Shown here piece after piece: positions 1-8,523 of a stretch of DNA of 64,000 bases. Location: NCBI GenBank assembly GCA_964236465.1, contig CAXSBZ010000006.1, positions 62,001 to 126,000 of the forward strand, given 5' to 3'. Position numbers and translations under genes: made by a program. How positions within the stretch are numbered: the stretch's first letter is position 1; the number at the start of each line of letters is the position of its first letter. The notes beneath the pieces were generated by a model. It worked only from the letters and a program-made list of their open reading frames with translations, was not told where the DNA came from and did not search any database. This DNA comes from Mucilaginibacter_A sp964236465. Lineage in GTDB: Bacteria > Bacteroidota > Bacteroidia > Sphingobacteriales > Sphingobacteriaceae.

Positions 1-292
1 CTTGGATGGTATTGATTGCACCAAAAATTTTGCCACTTTCGCCTGCTTTTGCGCCAATTGTTAAGGTAATACCTTCCAACCTTGCAGCAATGGCATCAGC
101 ATCTTTGCGGATTTTTTCTTGTTTAAAAGCAGCTTGTTTCAGGTTTTCTGCTAAAACTTTACGCGCAGATTCAGTTGCTATACTTGCAAACCCTTTCGGG
201 ATCAAAAAGTTGCGACCGTATCCTGGCTTTACATTTACGACATCATCTTTCTCGCCGAGGTTCTTGATATCTTGTTTTAAAATAACTTCCAT
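1..292 (-). CDS. rplI: 50S ribosomal protein L9 (partial, 3' end outside window)
   Basis: The minus strand reads MEVILKQDIKNLGEKDDVV from an ATG at 292-290, followed by the GYGRNFLIPKG signature of the L9 N-terminal rRNA-binding domain. About 97 residues are visible before the window edge, so the C-terminal domain is missing only because the window ends. It is the third gene of the S6-S18-L9 operon, 13 bases after rpsR. A strong ribosome binding site lies just upstream. L9 binds 23S rRNA at the base of the L1 stalk. Identification is secure. Confidence 0.96.
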   Translation of the reverse strand, partial: MEVILKQDIKNLGEKDDVVNVKPGYGRNFLIPKGFASIATESARKVLAENLKQAAFKQEKIRKDADAIAARLEGITLTIGAKAGESGKIFGAINTIQ

Positions 293-300
293 TTCGTAAT

Positions 301-308
301 CCTCCTTA
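301..308 (-). promoter_or_regulatory. Shine-Dalgarno site of rplI
   Basis: The minus strand carries TAAGGAGG eight bases before the rplI ATG. Strong sites of this kind are uncommon in Bacteroidota, and this one fixes the rplI start. Confidence 0.8.
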
Positions 309-569
309 TTTTAATGAGTCAGCAACGTAAGGCATCAAACCAATATGGCGCGCACGTTTAACGGCTTGTGCCACTTTACGCTGAAATTTTAAGGAAGTCC
401 CAGTCAAACGGCGTGGCAATAATTTACCTTGATCGTTGATAAACTTGAATAAAAAGTTTGCGTCTTTGTAATCAATATACTTGATCCCGTTCTTTTTAAA
501 ACGGCAGTATTTTTTACGGTTGTCCTCTACTTTAGGGGCAGTAACGTATTTAATTTGATCGTTTGCCAT
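306..569 (-). CDS. rpsR: 30S ribosomal protein S18
   Basis: This 87-residue protein has the S18 core: YIDYKD, then LLPRRLTGTSLKFQRKVAQAVKRARHIGLMPYV. The length is normal for the family. Its ATG overlaps the rpsF stop by one base (TAATG), which indicates translational coupling. S18 forms a heterodimer with S6 on the platform of the 30S subunit. Confidence 0.97.
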   Translation of the reverse strand: MANDQIKYVTAPKVEDNRKKYCRFKKNGIKYIDYKDANFLFKFINDQGKLLPRRLTGTSLKFQRKVAQAVKRARHIGLMPYVADSLK

Positions 570-937
570 TATCTTGCTGTGGCCTCCTCTGTTTTTGGTT
601 TACGCTGATTAAAAGCACCGCTACGTTTTTTTTCATTGTAAGCGATGGCATGTTTATCCAGCGAAATAGTTAAAAAACGAAGCACGCGCTCATCACGGCG
701 AAACTCAGTTTCCAGTTTATTAATTAGTTCACCCGGGGCCTTGTATTCAGTTAGGTGATAGTAACCTGTCGTTTTCTTTTGTACAGGGTACGCTAATTTT
801 CTCAAACCCCAATTATCCTCCTGGATAATTTCGGCTCCGTTATCCGTCAAAATTTTAGTGAATTTGGCGATGGCCTCTTTCGCTATTTCTACAGATAACA
901 ACGGGGTAAGAACGATGACTGTTTCGTACTGTTGCAT
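569..937 (-). CDS. rpsF: 30S ribosomal protein S6
   Basis: This 122-residue protein begins MQQYETVIVLTPLLS and contains NWGLRKLAYPVQKKTTGYYH, typical of S6, followed by a basic C-terminal tail. It is the first gene of the S6-S18-L9 operon. The start is the ATG at 937. A Bacteroidota-type promoter lies about 50 bases upstream. Confidence 0.97.
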   Translation of the reverse strand: MQQYETVIVLTPLLSVEIAKEAIAKFTKILTDNGAEIIQEDNWGLRKLAYPVQKKTTGYYHLTEYKAPGELINKLETEFRRDERVLRFLTISLDKHAIAYNEKKRSGAFNQRKPKTEEATAR

Positions 938-983
938 TCTTTGCTGTTGATATTTAATGATTTACCCGCCGAAAAGCGGAGCG

Positions 984-1014
984 CAAATGTAGAAAGAAAG
1001 CGGGATTTATCAAA
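984..1014 (-). promoter_or_regulatory. Candidate Bacteroidota promoter of the rpsF operon
   Basis: Read on the minus strand, TTTG (1014-1011) is followed after 19 bases by TACATTTG (991-984). This matches the -33 TTTG / -7 TAnnTTTG pattern of the Bacteroidota housekeeping sigma factor. Transcription would start near 977, leaving a leader of about 40 bases before rpsF. A GATAAAAGAAGTAT motif lies just upstream at 1038-1051. Confidence 0.7.
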
Positions 1015-1075
1015 CCTGAATTCACCAATTTTTAACCGATAAAAGAAGTATTCAGATTTGTAAAATTTTAGCTGG

Positions 1076-1681
1076 TTATTTTTTAAAATAACAGAAATAA
1101 GGATCAGTTGCCAAAGCCAGCATTTCCCAGTCGCCTTTGCTATCACCGTAAGCATAAATTTTTGCAAACGAATCTAAGTTTGAAACAACTTTTTTGATCC
1201 GGTTCACCTTTTCCATGCCATAACAATTTGGAGTTGCAAATTTTCCGGTAATGATTTTATTTTTAATTTCTATTTGTGTAGAAATCAATCCGATAGCTTG
1301 TTCTTTTGCAAATTGCTGCACGATCAGATCAAAGTTTGCACTCACAATATAAACTTGGTGCATACTGTTTTTATGCCATAAAATTTGGGTTAGCGCATCG
1401 TTTTTCAACCTAAATTTTAAATTAGTTTCGTAGTATTTTTGAACAGTGCTTTTGAAAAATTCCATCGGTTCACCTTTAAACAGTTTACTGAAAATAAGTT
1501 GTTTTGCTTTTTCATTATTCAAAACTTTGATCAGGTACAAAGCAAAAAAAGGAAAACTATAAATAAGTTTTATGGGCGATAATCCTGTTTTCATGCGATA
1601 AAAAAGGTAATCCCAAAATATATCCCGATTGGTGATGGTCCCGTCAAAATCAAAAAAAGCTATTGCTTTACTTTCGTTCAT
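1076..1681 (-). CDS. HAD-IB family hydrolase (phosphatase)
   Basis: This 201-residue protein has the HAD nucleophile motif DFDGT (Asp11 and Asp13), motif II at VYIVSAN, and a C-terminal GDSKGDWEML that supplies the metal-binding aspartates. It belongs to the HAD-IB group that includes SerB-like phosphatases. It overlaps the preceding membrane protein gene by 14 bases and is the last gene of a coupled operon that starts with a UbiA prenyltransferase. In mycobacterial arabinan donor synthesis a phosphatase acts after the UbiA step. A similar dephosphorylation of a polyprenyl-phosphate phosphopentose is my inference; the substrate cannot be read from the sequence. Confidence 0.85.
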   Translation of the reverse strand: MNESKAIAFFDFDGTITNRDIFWDYLFYRMKTGLSPIKLIYSFPFFALYLIKVLNNEKAKQLIFSKLFKGEPMEFFKSTVQKYYETNLKFRLKNDALTQILWHKNSMHQVYIVSANFDLIVQQFAKEQAIGLISTQIEIKNKIITGKFATPNCYGMEKVNRIKKVVSNLDSFAKIYAYGDSKGDWEMLALATDPYFCYFKK

Positions 1682-3128
1682 AAACAGCCGTTTGGAACCA
1701 GGGATAAGTATTTCCTAAAGGCAGTTTCCCCAATTTAGGATGTTTGGTAATGAAATTATTCCTAATTAGTTTAAAACCATTTTCTGTTTTAGGTTCGTTG
1801 GAGCCGGAGTACAATTGCTGCGAAATTTCATATTTTACGGCTGTGTCCAAGTTGTTCATGGTGATATTTTTATACTTATCCAAACAATACGGCCATAGTG
1901 AAAATGAAATTGCAATCTTTTTATTTTTTTGGGTTGAGTTATAAACTTTGATGAACTGCTGCCGAAAAGTTTCACCGGAAACTTGCTCATTTTGTGTGGC
2001 GAAATACAATAAAGTTTTACGGATAAAGCCGGTAGAATTTACAAACAAAGTCAAAATCAATATCAATGAACTAACTTTCATGAAAACATTAGAAACTTTC
2101 TGTTTTGATATTTCTATATAAATCACAAATATAATAAAGAAAAAAAGAGGCGATAAAACAAGCATGTTGTAATTCATCGGCATATCTTTAAATGAAAAAT
2201 AAGAAACCAAACTTGTCAGAATCAGCAACAATCCAACTGAAATAAATTTGTTCTTTTTCAGCAATTTATAACCTACATAAACAATTGCAATCAAAAAATT
2301 GACAATCAAAAAAGGCGCATAAGCATAAGTAATATAAAATCGTATAAAATTTTTAAAACCTCCGGTACTTACTCTGTTTACAATTACATTTTGCGAATGC
2401 TTTTGCAAACTATGGATCAATTCTGAAAGATGATAAGGATACAAAACTGTAAATATTGCTATCACAATTGCAAAACCAATAAGTGTTTGAAAGATAGGTT
2501 TAAGCTTAAATTTATTTTGATAAAACAGCAAACCAACCGTAATCACCATTAAATAAAAGGTAGAAATTGGAGAGGTAATCAGGTTTAGTCCAACTAATAA
2601 CCCATTATTAAAATCACAGAAACGTTTACTTTGATAGACGTTATTCAATAAAAAACAAGCGATAAAAAATTTGCAAAGCACTTCCGGCCGGCCTTCCTGA
2701 ACGCCATAAAATGAAAACAATCCAATCAGCCAAAGTATCGCAAACAAATACAGATTTTTAGAAACTAAAATTTTGTTTTTCCGAATGTAAACCACAATGC
2801 TTATCAAAAGAACCATCAGGCTTAGATTGTCAATAAACGTTAAAGAAACCATCATGTTATTATAATACTCTGGCATTGAGGTATTTACAATTGCAACAAT
2901 ATAAGGAAACAAGGGCGGATAAAACAAAAAACGATGCTGCAACGGATCAAGCCCGGCATCGTAAAGCGGATTAATCAGCTGATGAAAATGATTGATAAAA
3001 TAGGCAGTTGGCAAAAAACAGGTAGAATCCTGGATAAAACCCGGATAACCATTGAAGGCGAAAAGAAAAGTAAGGCAAACATAAACAGTAAAAAGTACGG
3101 CTAAAATCGTTTTGGCAAAAGCATTCAT
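1668..3128 (-). CDS. Polytopic membrane protein, possible GT-C type glycosyltransferase
   Basis: The chosen start is the ATG at 3128, which forms an ATGA overlap with the UbiA stop. An in-frame extension to 3350 would run through the UbiA gene and is rejected. The 486-residue product has about ten to twelve hydrophobic segments. An N-terminal helix is followed by a large loop with DSTCFLPTAYF and LDPLQHRFLFYPPLFPY, and the C-terminal region is soluble. This architecture resembles GT-C enzymes that use polyprenyl-phosphate sugars. I see no diagnostic motif, so the enzymatic call rests on topology and on coupling to UbiA and the HAD phosphatase. Confidence 0.6.
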   Translation of the reverse strand: MNAFAKTILAVLFTVYVCLTFLFAFNGYPGFIQDSTCFLPTAYFINHFHQLINPLYDAGLDPLQHRFLFYPPLFPYIVAIVNTSMPEYYNNMMVSLTFIDNLSLMVLLISIVVYIRKNKILVSKNLYLFAILWLIGLFSFYGVQEGRPEVLCKFFIACFLLNNVYQSKRFCDFNNGLLVGLNLITSPISTFYLMVITVGLLFYQNKFKLKPIFQTLIGFAIVIAIFTVLYPYHLSELIHSLQKHSQNVIVNRVSTGGFKNFIRFYITYAYAPFLIVNFLIAIVYVGYKLLKKNKFISVGLLLILTSLVSYFSFKDMPMNYNMLVLSPLFFFIIFVIYIEISKQKVSNVFMKVSSLILILTLFVNSTGFIRKTLLYFATQNEQVSGETFRQQFIKVYNSTQKNKKIAISFSLWPYCLDKYKNITMNNLDTAVKYEISQQLYSGSNEPKTENGFKLIRNNFITKHPKLGKLPLGNTYPWFQTAVYERK

Positions 3129-3997
3129 TTTAAATAAATTAGTATGGCAAAAGTTAATATCCAACATAAAATACTGAGTTGGATAAAACGATCTTTGGTT
3201 AATATTTTTACCGGCGAACCACTTGCTTTTTTTATAAAGGTTAATTGCAGGTAACGCAGCAATCCAAGTAAAACAAACAAAGTTGTAAAATAGGAATACT
3301 CTCCAAGCCGGGCAATAATCTCCGGAGAAATAATGTACATGATGTAACAAACCAACAATACTCCGGTAAGCATGGATAATACAATTTGCAAAAATTCTAT
3401 ACTGTAACCGTGGATAGATTGCCTGACTTGTTTATTCACGTCTTTTGCCATAAGGTAAAGATCATCCATTCTTTTGGAAAGTGCCTGAAACATAGACAGT
3501 AGGAAAACCATGATCATTAGCCACTTACTTACCATTATATTGCAAGCGATACCACCGGCAATCACTCTTAAATTGAACCCGATACTGATTATGGTAACAT
3601 CAATCAGGGCATAATTTTTAAGTTTGATTGAGTACAATATATTCAAAATAAAATAACCCAGGATTACACCAAAAACCAGAATTGATATATTGTAGGCAAG
3701 TGCTGCTGCAAGTGCAAAGAGAATAAAACATAAAACATAAGCTTCAACTTTGGATATTTTTCCTGATGGAATCGGACGGTTTTTTTTAACAGGATGTTGC
3801 CGGTCAAAACCAATATCCATCAAATCATTAAAGATATAAACGGAGCTTGCAATCAAGCAGAAAGCTAAAAACAAGGGCAATGATTTTACAACTTTGGATC
3901 GATCAAATAATTCTCCAGAGAAAAAAAGCGGAAGAAATATGTAACAGTTTTTGAGGTAATGAGAGACGCGAAAAAGAGGCAAGTATTTTTTAAGCAT
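3125..3997 (-). CDS. UbiA family prenyltransferase, probable polyprenyl-phosphate phosphoribosyltransferase
   Basis: This 290-residue polytopic protein carries the UbiA aspartate motif NDLMDIGFDRQHP (Asn57, Asp58, Asp61, Asp65), followed by KKNRPIPSG, which is typical of the decaprenyl-phosphate phosphoribosyltransferase branch. A second polar region contains SKRMDDL, and the C-terminal part has SGSPVKILTKDRF. Members of this branch transfer phosphoribose from PRPP to a polyprenyl phosphate at the inner membrane. It leads the coupled operon with the polytopic protein and HAD gene, and lies 55 bases downstream of the GH43 gene. DprE1/DprE2-like epimerases are not in the window, so the final sugar could be ribose rather than arabinose. 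Confidence 0.8.
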   Translation of the reverse strand: MLKKYLPLFRVSHYLKNCYIFLPLFFSGELFDRSKVVKSLPLFLAFCLIASSVYIFNDLMDIGFDRQHPVKKNRPIPSGKISKVEAYVLCFILFALAAALAYNISILVFGVILGYFILNILYSIKLKNYALIDVTIISIGFNLRVIAGGIACNIMVSKWLMIMVFLLSMFQALSKRMDDLYLMAKDVNKQVRQSIHGYSIEFLQIVLSMLTGVLLVCYIMYIISPEIIARLGEYSYFTTLFVLLGLLRYLQLTFIKKASGSPVKILTKDRFIQLSILCWILTFAILIYLK

Positions 3998-4052
3998 TCA
4001 TCTAATACGTTGAAAATAGGGTAAAGTAGCGGATAAAATTAACATAACCTTA

Positions 4053-5006
4053 TCAGGATGTAATTGTATTTTTAGTATAAGATGGCGAGTTATTTTTAAT
4101 TGATGGCCAGCCTTCTTCATCATAAAAAATCTTATCCATACACATTTTACGTTTGAAATGATCTGTGCCAATATTAAACCGATCGTTTGTATCAACTGCA
4201 TGATAAATAATCCAATCAACCTCGTTATCATCCCTGAAAATGCAATTTTGCCCCGGCGAATCCCATTTCTCGTTTGGTTTTAAGATGATATGATTTCCGG
4301 GGATCGGTTGGAATTGTTCCATTGGATCAGCTGACCAAAACACACTTACCGCATAGCCATTTTCGGCCCAGGTATTATCCCCGGAGACCCATAAAAAATA
4401 ACGATCGAACTTGGATTGATAAGTTACAAATGCACCTTCACGTAGGCTTTCAAATTTTACATCTGGTTTTGGCTGTAATACATCAACCGGTTTGCTGATG
4501 AAAGAATAACCGTCATCTGCTGTTTCTACTACACTAATCGGTTCGTGCGCAGAACCGAAATACAACAAATTTTTACCACTTTTTGCATCATAAAAGAAGC
4601 ATGGGTCGATCATCTGATAAGTAGAACCCGGAATTTGCGCCAGCGGTTTTCCAATATCTGTAAAGCCGTGCGGCTCGTTGGAAACGGCCAAAGCCAGGCA
4701 CATGCCGTCTTTTGTGTCCGGTTCGGCAGCGTAATATAAGCGGTACTGGTTGCCAACTTTTACAACTTGCGGTGCCCAAAATTTTTGACAATTTTTTGCC
4801 CAAGCTGGTGGTTCAGTTAATGCACCAATTGGTTCAGTCCAGTTAAGTAAATCGTCAGACTTGGATAATTGGATGTTGTTGATCGTTGGCGAAAACTCAT
4901 CATGTGTGGCATAAGCATAATAGCCATCGCCGGGAACGTGTATCACGGAAGGATCCGGAAAATCAGCATTGATAATTGGATTGGTATAGGTGGAGGGCAG
5001 GTTCAT
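4053..5006 (-). CDS. Glycoside hydrolase family 43 protein (arabinanase/xylosidase type)
   Basis: The start is placed at MNLPSTYTNP (5006). A nine-residue extension to 5033 is possible but looks unconserved. The 317-residue protein begins with the GH43 signature NPIINADFPDPSVI, in which the Asp of DPS is the usual general base. MIDPCFFYDA probably holds the pKa-modulating Asp and LREGAFVTY the acid Glu. KFWAPQVV is another typical element. No signal peptide is visible, so the enzyme would be cytoplasmic unless the start is wrong. It lies upstream of UbiA on the same strand, which may or may not be functionally related. Confidence 0.88.
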   Translation of the reverse strand: MNLPSTYTNPIINADFPDPSVIHVPGDGYYAYATHDEFSPTINNIQLSKSDDLLNWTEPIGALTEPPAWAKNCQKFWAPQVVKVGNQYRLYYAAEPDTKDGMCLALAVSNEPHGFTDIGKPLAQIPGSTYQMIDPCFFYDAKSGKNLLYFGSAHEPISVVETADDGYSFISKPVDVLQPKPDVKFESLREGAFVTYQSKFDRYFLWVSGDNTWAENGYAVSVFWSADPMEQFQPIPGNHIILKPNEKWDSPGQNCIFRDDNEVDWIIYHAVDTNDRFNIGTDHFKRKMCMDKIFYDEEGWPSIKNNSPSYTKNTITS

Positions 5007-5032
5007 ATTTATCTGAAATATTATTACTATCA

Positions 5033-5062
5033 ATACTGTTTTTATACCGGTAAAAACAGTAT
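5033..5062. repeat. Inverted pair of the dispersed motif (CAG form)
   Basis: ATACTGTTTTTA (5033-5044) and TAAAAACAGTAT (5051-5062) form a perfect 12-base inverted repeat around TACCGG. It fills the gap between the Uma2 stop and the GH43 start and could act as a terminator for the Uma2 gene. It is one of many copies of the window-wide GATAAAARMAGYAT motif. Confidence 0.85.
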
Positions 5063-5063
5063 C

Positions 5064-5666
5064 TTAATCAGCACTTTCATTAAAAAGGTCAGCAAAAACT
5101 TCATCCAAGTTCAAAATAAAATCCGGCAAAATTTTACTTGTGACTTCATCTCCAAGTGTCAGCAATCTTGTGGGCTGATACTGGCTGCTTTCATCTAAAA
5201 TATATTTGAAAAAAGTTTTTTCTTCGGGTTGGATGATCCAATATTCTTTCACACCTGCTTCTTCATAAACTTCATATTTGTTTTGCAACTCAACTTTATT
5301 GTTTCCGGGAGACAGGATTTCAACCACAATATCCGGCGCACCCAAACAACCTTTTTTATCAATTTTTTGCAGATCGCAGATTACGCAAATGTTCGGTTGT
5401 ACAACTGTTGTGATTTGTTTGTCATCAAAAGTTTTTCTAACCAGCCGTACATCAAAAGGTGCACCATAAACAGCACAAGGTTTCTTATCTAAATAAGCAT
5501 ATAATTTAAAAAAAACTTTTCCAAAAATCCGTTGGTGAAACTCTGCCGGTGCTGGGCTCATTTTAAATACATAACCTTTAATCAGTTCCAGCCGTTCATC
5601 AAAAGTCCATTTTAAATAGTCGGCATAAGTGTAGGTTTTAGTTAGGTCGAGGTCAGAAAATTGCAT
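5064..5666 (-). CDS. Uma2 family endonuclease-like protein
   Basis: This 200-residue protein matches the Uma2 (formerly DUF820) family of PD-(D/E)XK-fold proteins. It has YLKWTFDERLELIKGYVFKMSPAP near the N-terminus, VVQPNICVICD in the middle, GAPDIVVEILSPGN (the core Asp and Glu), then YEEAGVKEYWIIQP. The length is normal. The biological role of this family is not settled, although the nuclease fold is recognised. It is followed by a palindromic motif pair and then the GH43 gene on the same strand. Confidence 0.85.
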   Translation of the reverse strand: MQFSDLDLTKTYTYADYLKWTFDERLELIKGYVFKMSPAPAEFHQRIFGKVFFKLYAYLDKKPCAVYGAPFDVRLVRKTFDDKQITTVVQPNICVICDLQKIDKKGCLGAPDIVVEILSPGNNKVELQNKYEVYEEAGVKEYWIIQPEEKTFFKYILDESSQYQPTRLLTLGDEVTSKILPDFILNLDEVFADLFNESAD

Positions 5667-5717
5667 TGCTGGTAAATCTTTGATTTCAAAAATACAATAA
5701 TCCGGGTTGATTTTTGG

Positions 5718-6368
5718 CTAATAATGTTTATGAAAGCCTAAACCCAGATCAACTCCTATGGCTAAATAACTATATTGAGATACATTTCCAGACAGTTTCA
5801 ATCCAATACTATTGCCAAAACCAGTTGGCTTACCTACTGGTATTAAATAATATATCCGATACCGCTCTTTATTTTTCTTAAACCATTTAACATTCAATTC
5901 AAAAGGTAATCCAACATAAGATTTTTGGGTTTGGTACTGAAAATTATAATTACTGTCGTAATATTTAATCACTTGTGTATTTGCGGAAACACCAAAAGAA
6001 AAACTGAAGGAATGCCCTTCTTTAATTTTTCTCAAACCATAAAGTGCAGCGTACTCTCGTGTGTAACCTAAATCTACAACAATAGGGACACTAATAGGTA
6101 TACCGAACAAAAACGCAATTTGTACAACATCAAGTTTTGTATGATCGAATTCTGTTATCCGTGCAGTTATCAAACTTCTTTTTATTTGATAATTTAAACC
6201 CAAACCATATTCTATGCCTGAAACTCCAGCAATAGGTGCACCAATGTATCCTTCACCAAAAATAATCGGATTGGTTTTAACTACAGCATTTGTTTTAACG
6301 GTATCCTGTCCTAAAACCTTAAATGTACAAGTGCATATTGCGCAAAAGAGCGTCAAAAGGTATTTCAT
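5718..6368 (-). CDS. Secreted or outer-membrane beta-barrel-like protein, unknown function
   Basis: This 216-residue protein starts with a signal peptide (MKYLLTLFCAICTCTFKVLGQ, cleavage likely near LG-Q). The rest alternates polar and hydrophobic residues with many glycines and aromatics and ends in GVDLGLGFHKHY, as expected for a small outer-membrane barrel. I do not recognise a named family. It is transcribed divergently from dnaX. Confidence 0.6.
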   Translation of the reverse strand: MKYLLTLFCAICTCTFKVLGQDTVKTNAVVKTNPIIFGEGYIGAPIAGVSGIEYGLGLNYQIKRSLITARITEFDHTKLDVVQIAFLFGIPISVPIVVDLGYTREYAALYGLRKIKEGHSFSFSFGVSANTQVIKYYDSNYNFQYQTQKSYVGLPFELNVKWFKKNKERYRIYYLIPVGKPTGFGNSIGLKLSGNVSQYSYLAIGVDLGLGFHKHY

Positions 6369-6476
6369 AATTTAGGTTTTAGGTTGAGACAGAATACTTT
6401 TAAAGATATAGATTTCTATTCAATAATTTTTTTGCAAGCATTCTCACAGAATTGCAGATCCAAGTAAATAAATCAG

Positions 6477-6508
6477 GATGCTGTTTTTATGCCGATAAAA
6501 ACAGTATC
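6477..6508. repeat. Inverted pair of the dispersed motif upstream of dnaX
   Basis: GATGCTGTTTTTAT (6477-6490) and ATAAAAACAGTATC (6495-6508) face each other across a GCCG tetranucleotide. The arms differ by one base pair (GC against AT). The hairpin lies 47 bases before the dnaX start and may sit in its leader. Confidence 0.85.
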
Positions 6509-6555
6509 GCCATCTTCGTTTGCACAAATCCGGCGTTCTGTTTAACTTCGCGTTG

Positions 6556-8478
6556 ATGGATAATTTTGTTGTTTCTGCCCGAAAATATCGCCCGGTTACG
6601 TTTGAAAGTGTTGTCGGCCAGCGGCATATCACCGGAACGCTGAAAAACGCGATTAAGAATAACCAGCTGGCGCAGGCTTTTTTGTTTTGCGGACCGCGCG
6701 GTGTGGGCAAAACTACCTGCGCACGTATTTTGGCCAAAACCATTAACTGCACCAATTTGCAGCCCGATATTGAGGCTTGCGGCGTTTGCGATTCGTGTCG
6801 CGCTTTCCAAAACGGAAATTCTTTCAATGTGCACGAACTGGATGCGGCTTCTAATAATTCGGTGGATGATATTCGGAATTTGATCGAGCAAGTCCGCATT
6901 CCGCCACAAGCTGGCCGCTACAAAATTTATATTATTGATGAGGTGCACATGCTTTCGCAGGCAGCGTTCAACGCGTTTTTGAAAACGCTGGAAGAACCGC
7001 CGCCCTACGCCATTTTCATTTTGGCCACAACCGAAAAACATAAAATTTTGCCAACCATTTTATCGCGTTGCCAGATTTTTGATTTCAACCGGATCCAGGT
7101 GGATGATATGACCAAGCACCTGGAATTTATCGCGCAAAAAGAGCATATCAATTACGAGGAAGACGGCCTGCACATCATCGCCCAAAAAGCGGATGGCGGT
7201 TTGCGTGATGCCTTGTCAATGTTTGATCAGATTGTGAGTTTTTCGGGCGGAAAAGAGATCACGTACAAATTAGTGATCGATAACCTGAATATCCTGGATT
7301 ATGATTATTATTTCAGGCTGACGGATTTTATCCTGCAAGAAAATACGCCGCAAAGTTTATTGATCCTGAACGAGATTTTGGCCAATGGTTTTGATGGTTA
7401 TCATTTCATCACCGGCTTGGCGAGCCATTTCCGCAACTTGCTGGTTGGCAAAGACATATCAACTTTAAAACTACTGGAACTAAGCGAAAGCATCCGCAAA
7501 AAATACGAGCAGCAGGCGCAGCAAATTTCAGCTTCTTTCCTGGTTTCCGCTTTGAATTTGGCCAATCAATGCGACCTGAATTATAAACAGAGCAAAAATC
7601 AGCGCCTGCAAGTGGAGTTGGCTTTGATCAAAATGTGCCACATCCACGCGGCTTTTAACCTGGTAAAAGAAGCATCAAACTTGGAGCGAATTTCTTCGGA
7701 ACCAGAAAAAAAAAAGGCTGAACTGACAGCTTCTCCTACGCAAACCATTGCCATTAATTCCACACCGGAAATCAGCTTAAAAATTGATCAAACCTTGGCC
7801 GAACCCGAAATTGAAATCCATGATGAATCGGAAATTGTGGTTTCAAAATTGGATGAAAAACCTGCTGAAAAAACACTGGTAAAAATTGGATCACTTGAAG
7901 ATTCTCCGCAGCAAACAGAAGCAACTTTTGCTGAAAAAACACCGATAAAAACAGTATTGCCGGAAGTGGTTACAGATAAATCGACGGTTTTTATCCCAAA
8001 CCTCAATATGGCTTCTGCTTCCGTAAAAATCCCTTCTTTAAAAGATTTGGGCAAAACTGCATCGGAAGAAAAAAATGAAGACGACCCGTATTTAAAAGGA
8101 ACTGATTTTGAGGATTTTGATTACGAAACTTTTTTGAAAGCCTGGAAAGATTATGCCGCTAAAGCCAAAGCAGAAGATAAAAGCATGACGCTAATCACTG
8201 TTTTTAACAACCAAAAACCGGTGATGCTTCGGCCTTATATTTTTGAGTTGATATTGGAAAACAAAACGCAGGAAAATATTTTTAGGGAGGATAAACCTAA
8301 TACAATGAATTACTTACGTTCTATGTTGAAAAATTTCAATATTGAAATACAAACCCGGATTGAAGAACAATCCGGGTCGAGAAAACCATATTCGCCAATG
8401 GAAAAATTCCAGTTTATGGCTGCCAAAAACCCGGAACTAACCGAGTTGAGGAAGCGTTTTAACCTGGAGATTGATTAA
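6556..8478 (+). CDS. dnaX: DNA polymerase III subunit gamma/tau
   Basis: The start is MDNFVVSARKYRP at 6556; the preceding in-frame residues do not fit the family. The 640-residue protein has Walker A GPRGVGKTT, a zinc module with cysteines in CTN...EACGVCDSC, Walker B DEVHMLS and the sensor region TTEKHKILPTILSRC. This is the clamp-loader AAA+ core, roughly residues 1-370. An acidic, poorly conserved linker of about 170 residues leads to a C-terminal domain (DFEDFDYETFLKAWKDYA onward). It loads the beta clamp at the replication fork. Two copies of the dispersed motif lie inside the coding sequence, at 7662 and 7944. Confidence 0.95.
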   Translation: MDNFVVSARKYRPVTFESVVGQRHITGTLKNAIKNNQLAQAFLFCGPRGVGKTTCARILAKTINCTNLQPDIEACGVCDSCRAFQNGNSFNVHELDAASNNSVDDIRNLIEQVRIPPQAGRYKIYIIDEVHMLSQAAFNAFLKTLEEPPPYAIFILATTEKHKILPTILSRCQIFDFNRIQVDDMTKHLEFIAQKEHINYEEDGLHIIAQKADGGLRDALSMFDQIVSFSGGKEITYKLVIDNLNILDYDYYFRLTDFILQENTPQSLLILNEILANGFDGYHFITGLASHFRNLLVGKDISTLKLLELSESIRKKYEQQAQQISASFLVSALNLANQCDLNYKQSKNQRLQVELALIKMCHIHAAFNLVKEASNLERISSEPEKKKAELTASPTQTIAINSTPEISLKIDQTLAEPEIEIHDESEIVVSKLDEKPAEKTLVKIGSLEDSPQQTEATFAEKTPIKTVLPEVVTDKSTVFIPNLNMASASVKIPSLKDLGKTASEEKNEDDPYLKGTDFEDFDYETFLKAWKDYAAKAKAEDKSMTLITVFNNQKPVMLRPYIFELILENKTQENIFREDKPNTMNYLRSMLKNFNIEIQTRIEEQSGSRKPYSPMEKFQFMAAKNPELTELRKRFNLEID

Positions 8479-8523
8479 AAGCCTCACCCAAAAGCCCTTT
8501 AAAAGAGAGGGCTTAAAAAACTG

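Noticed and set aside
6..299. Plus-strand open frame at the window start
   Set aside because: It is the complement of rplI, whose minus-strand product is unmistakable.
3128..3350. N-terminal extension of the polytopic membrane protein
   Set aside because: It would overlap 220 bases of the UbiA gene in another frame. The ATGA overlap at 3125-3128 is a far better start.
3998..4231. Small frame between UbiA and GH43 on the minus strand
   Set aside because: It lies almost wholly within the GH43 coding region in another frame and has no independent support.
8491..8515. AAGCCCT / AGGGCTT hairpin between dnaX and the acidic protein gene as a terminator
   Set aside because: The stem is only seven bases and neither strand has a convincing T run after it, so I do not list it as a terminator.
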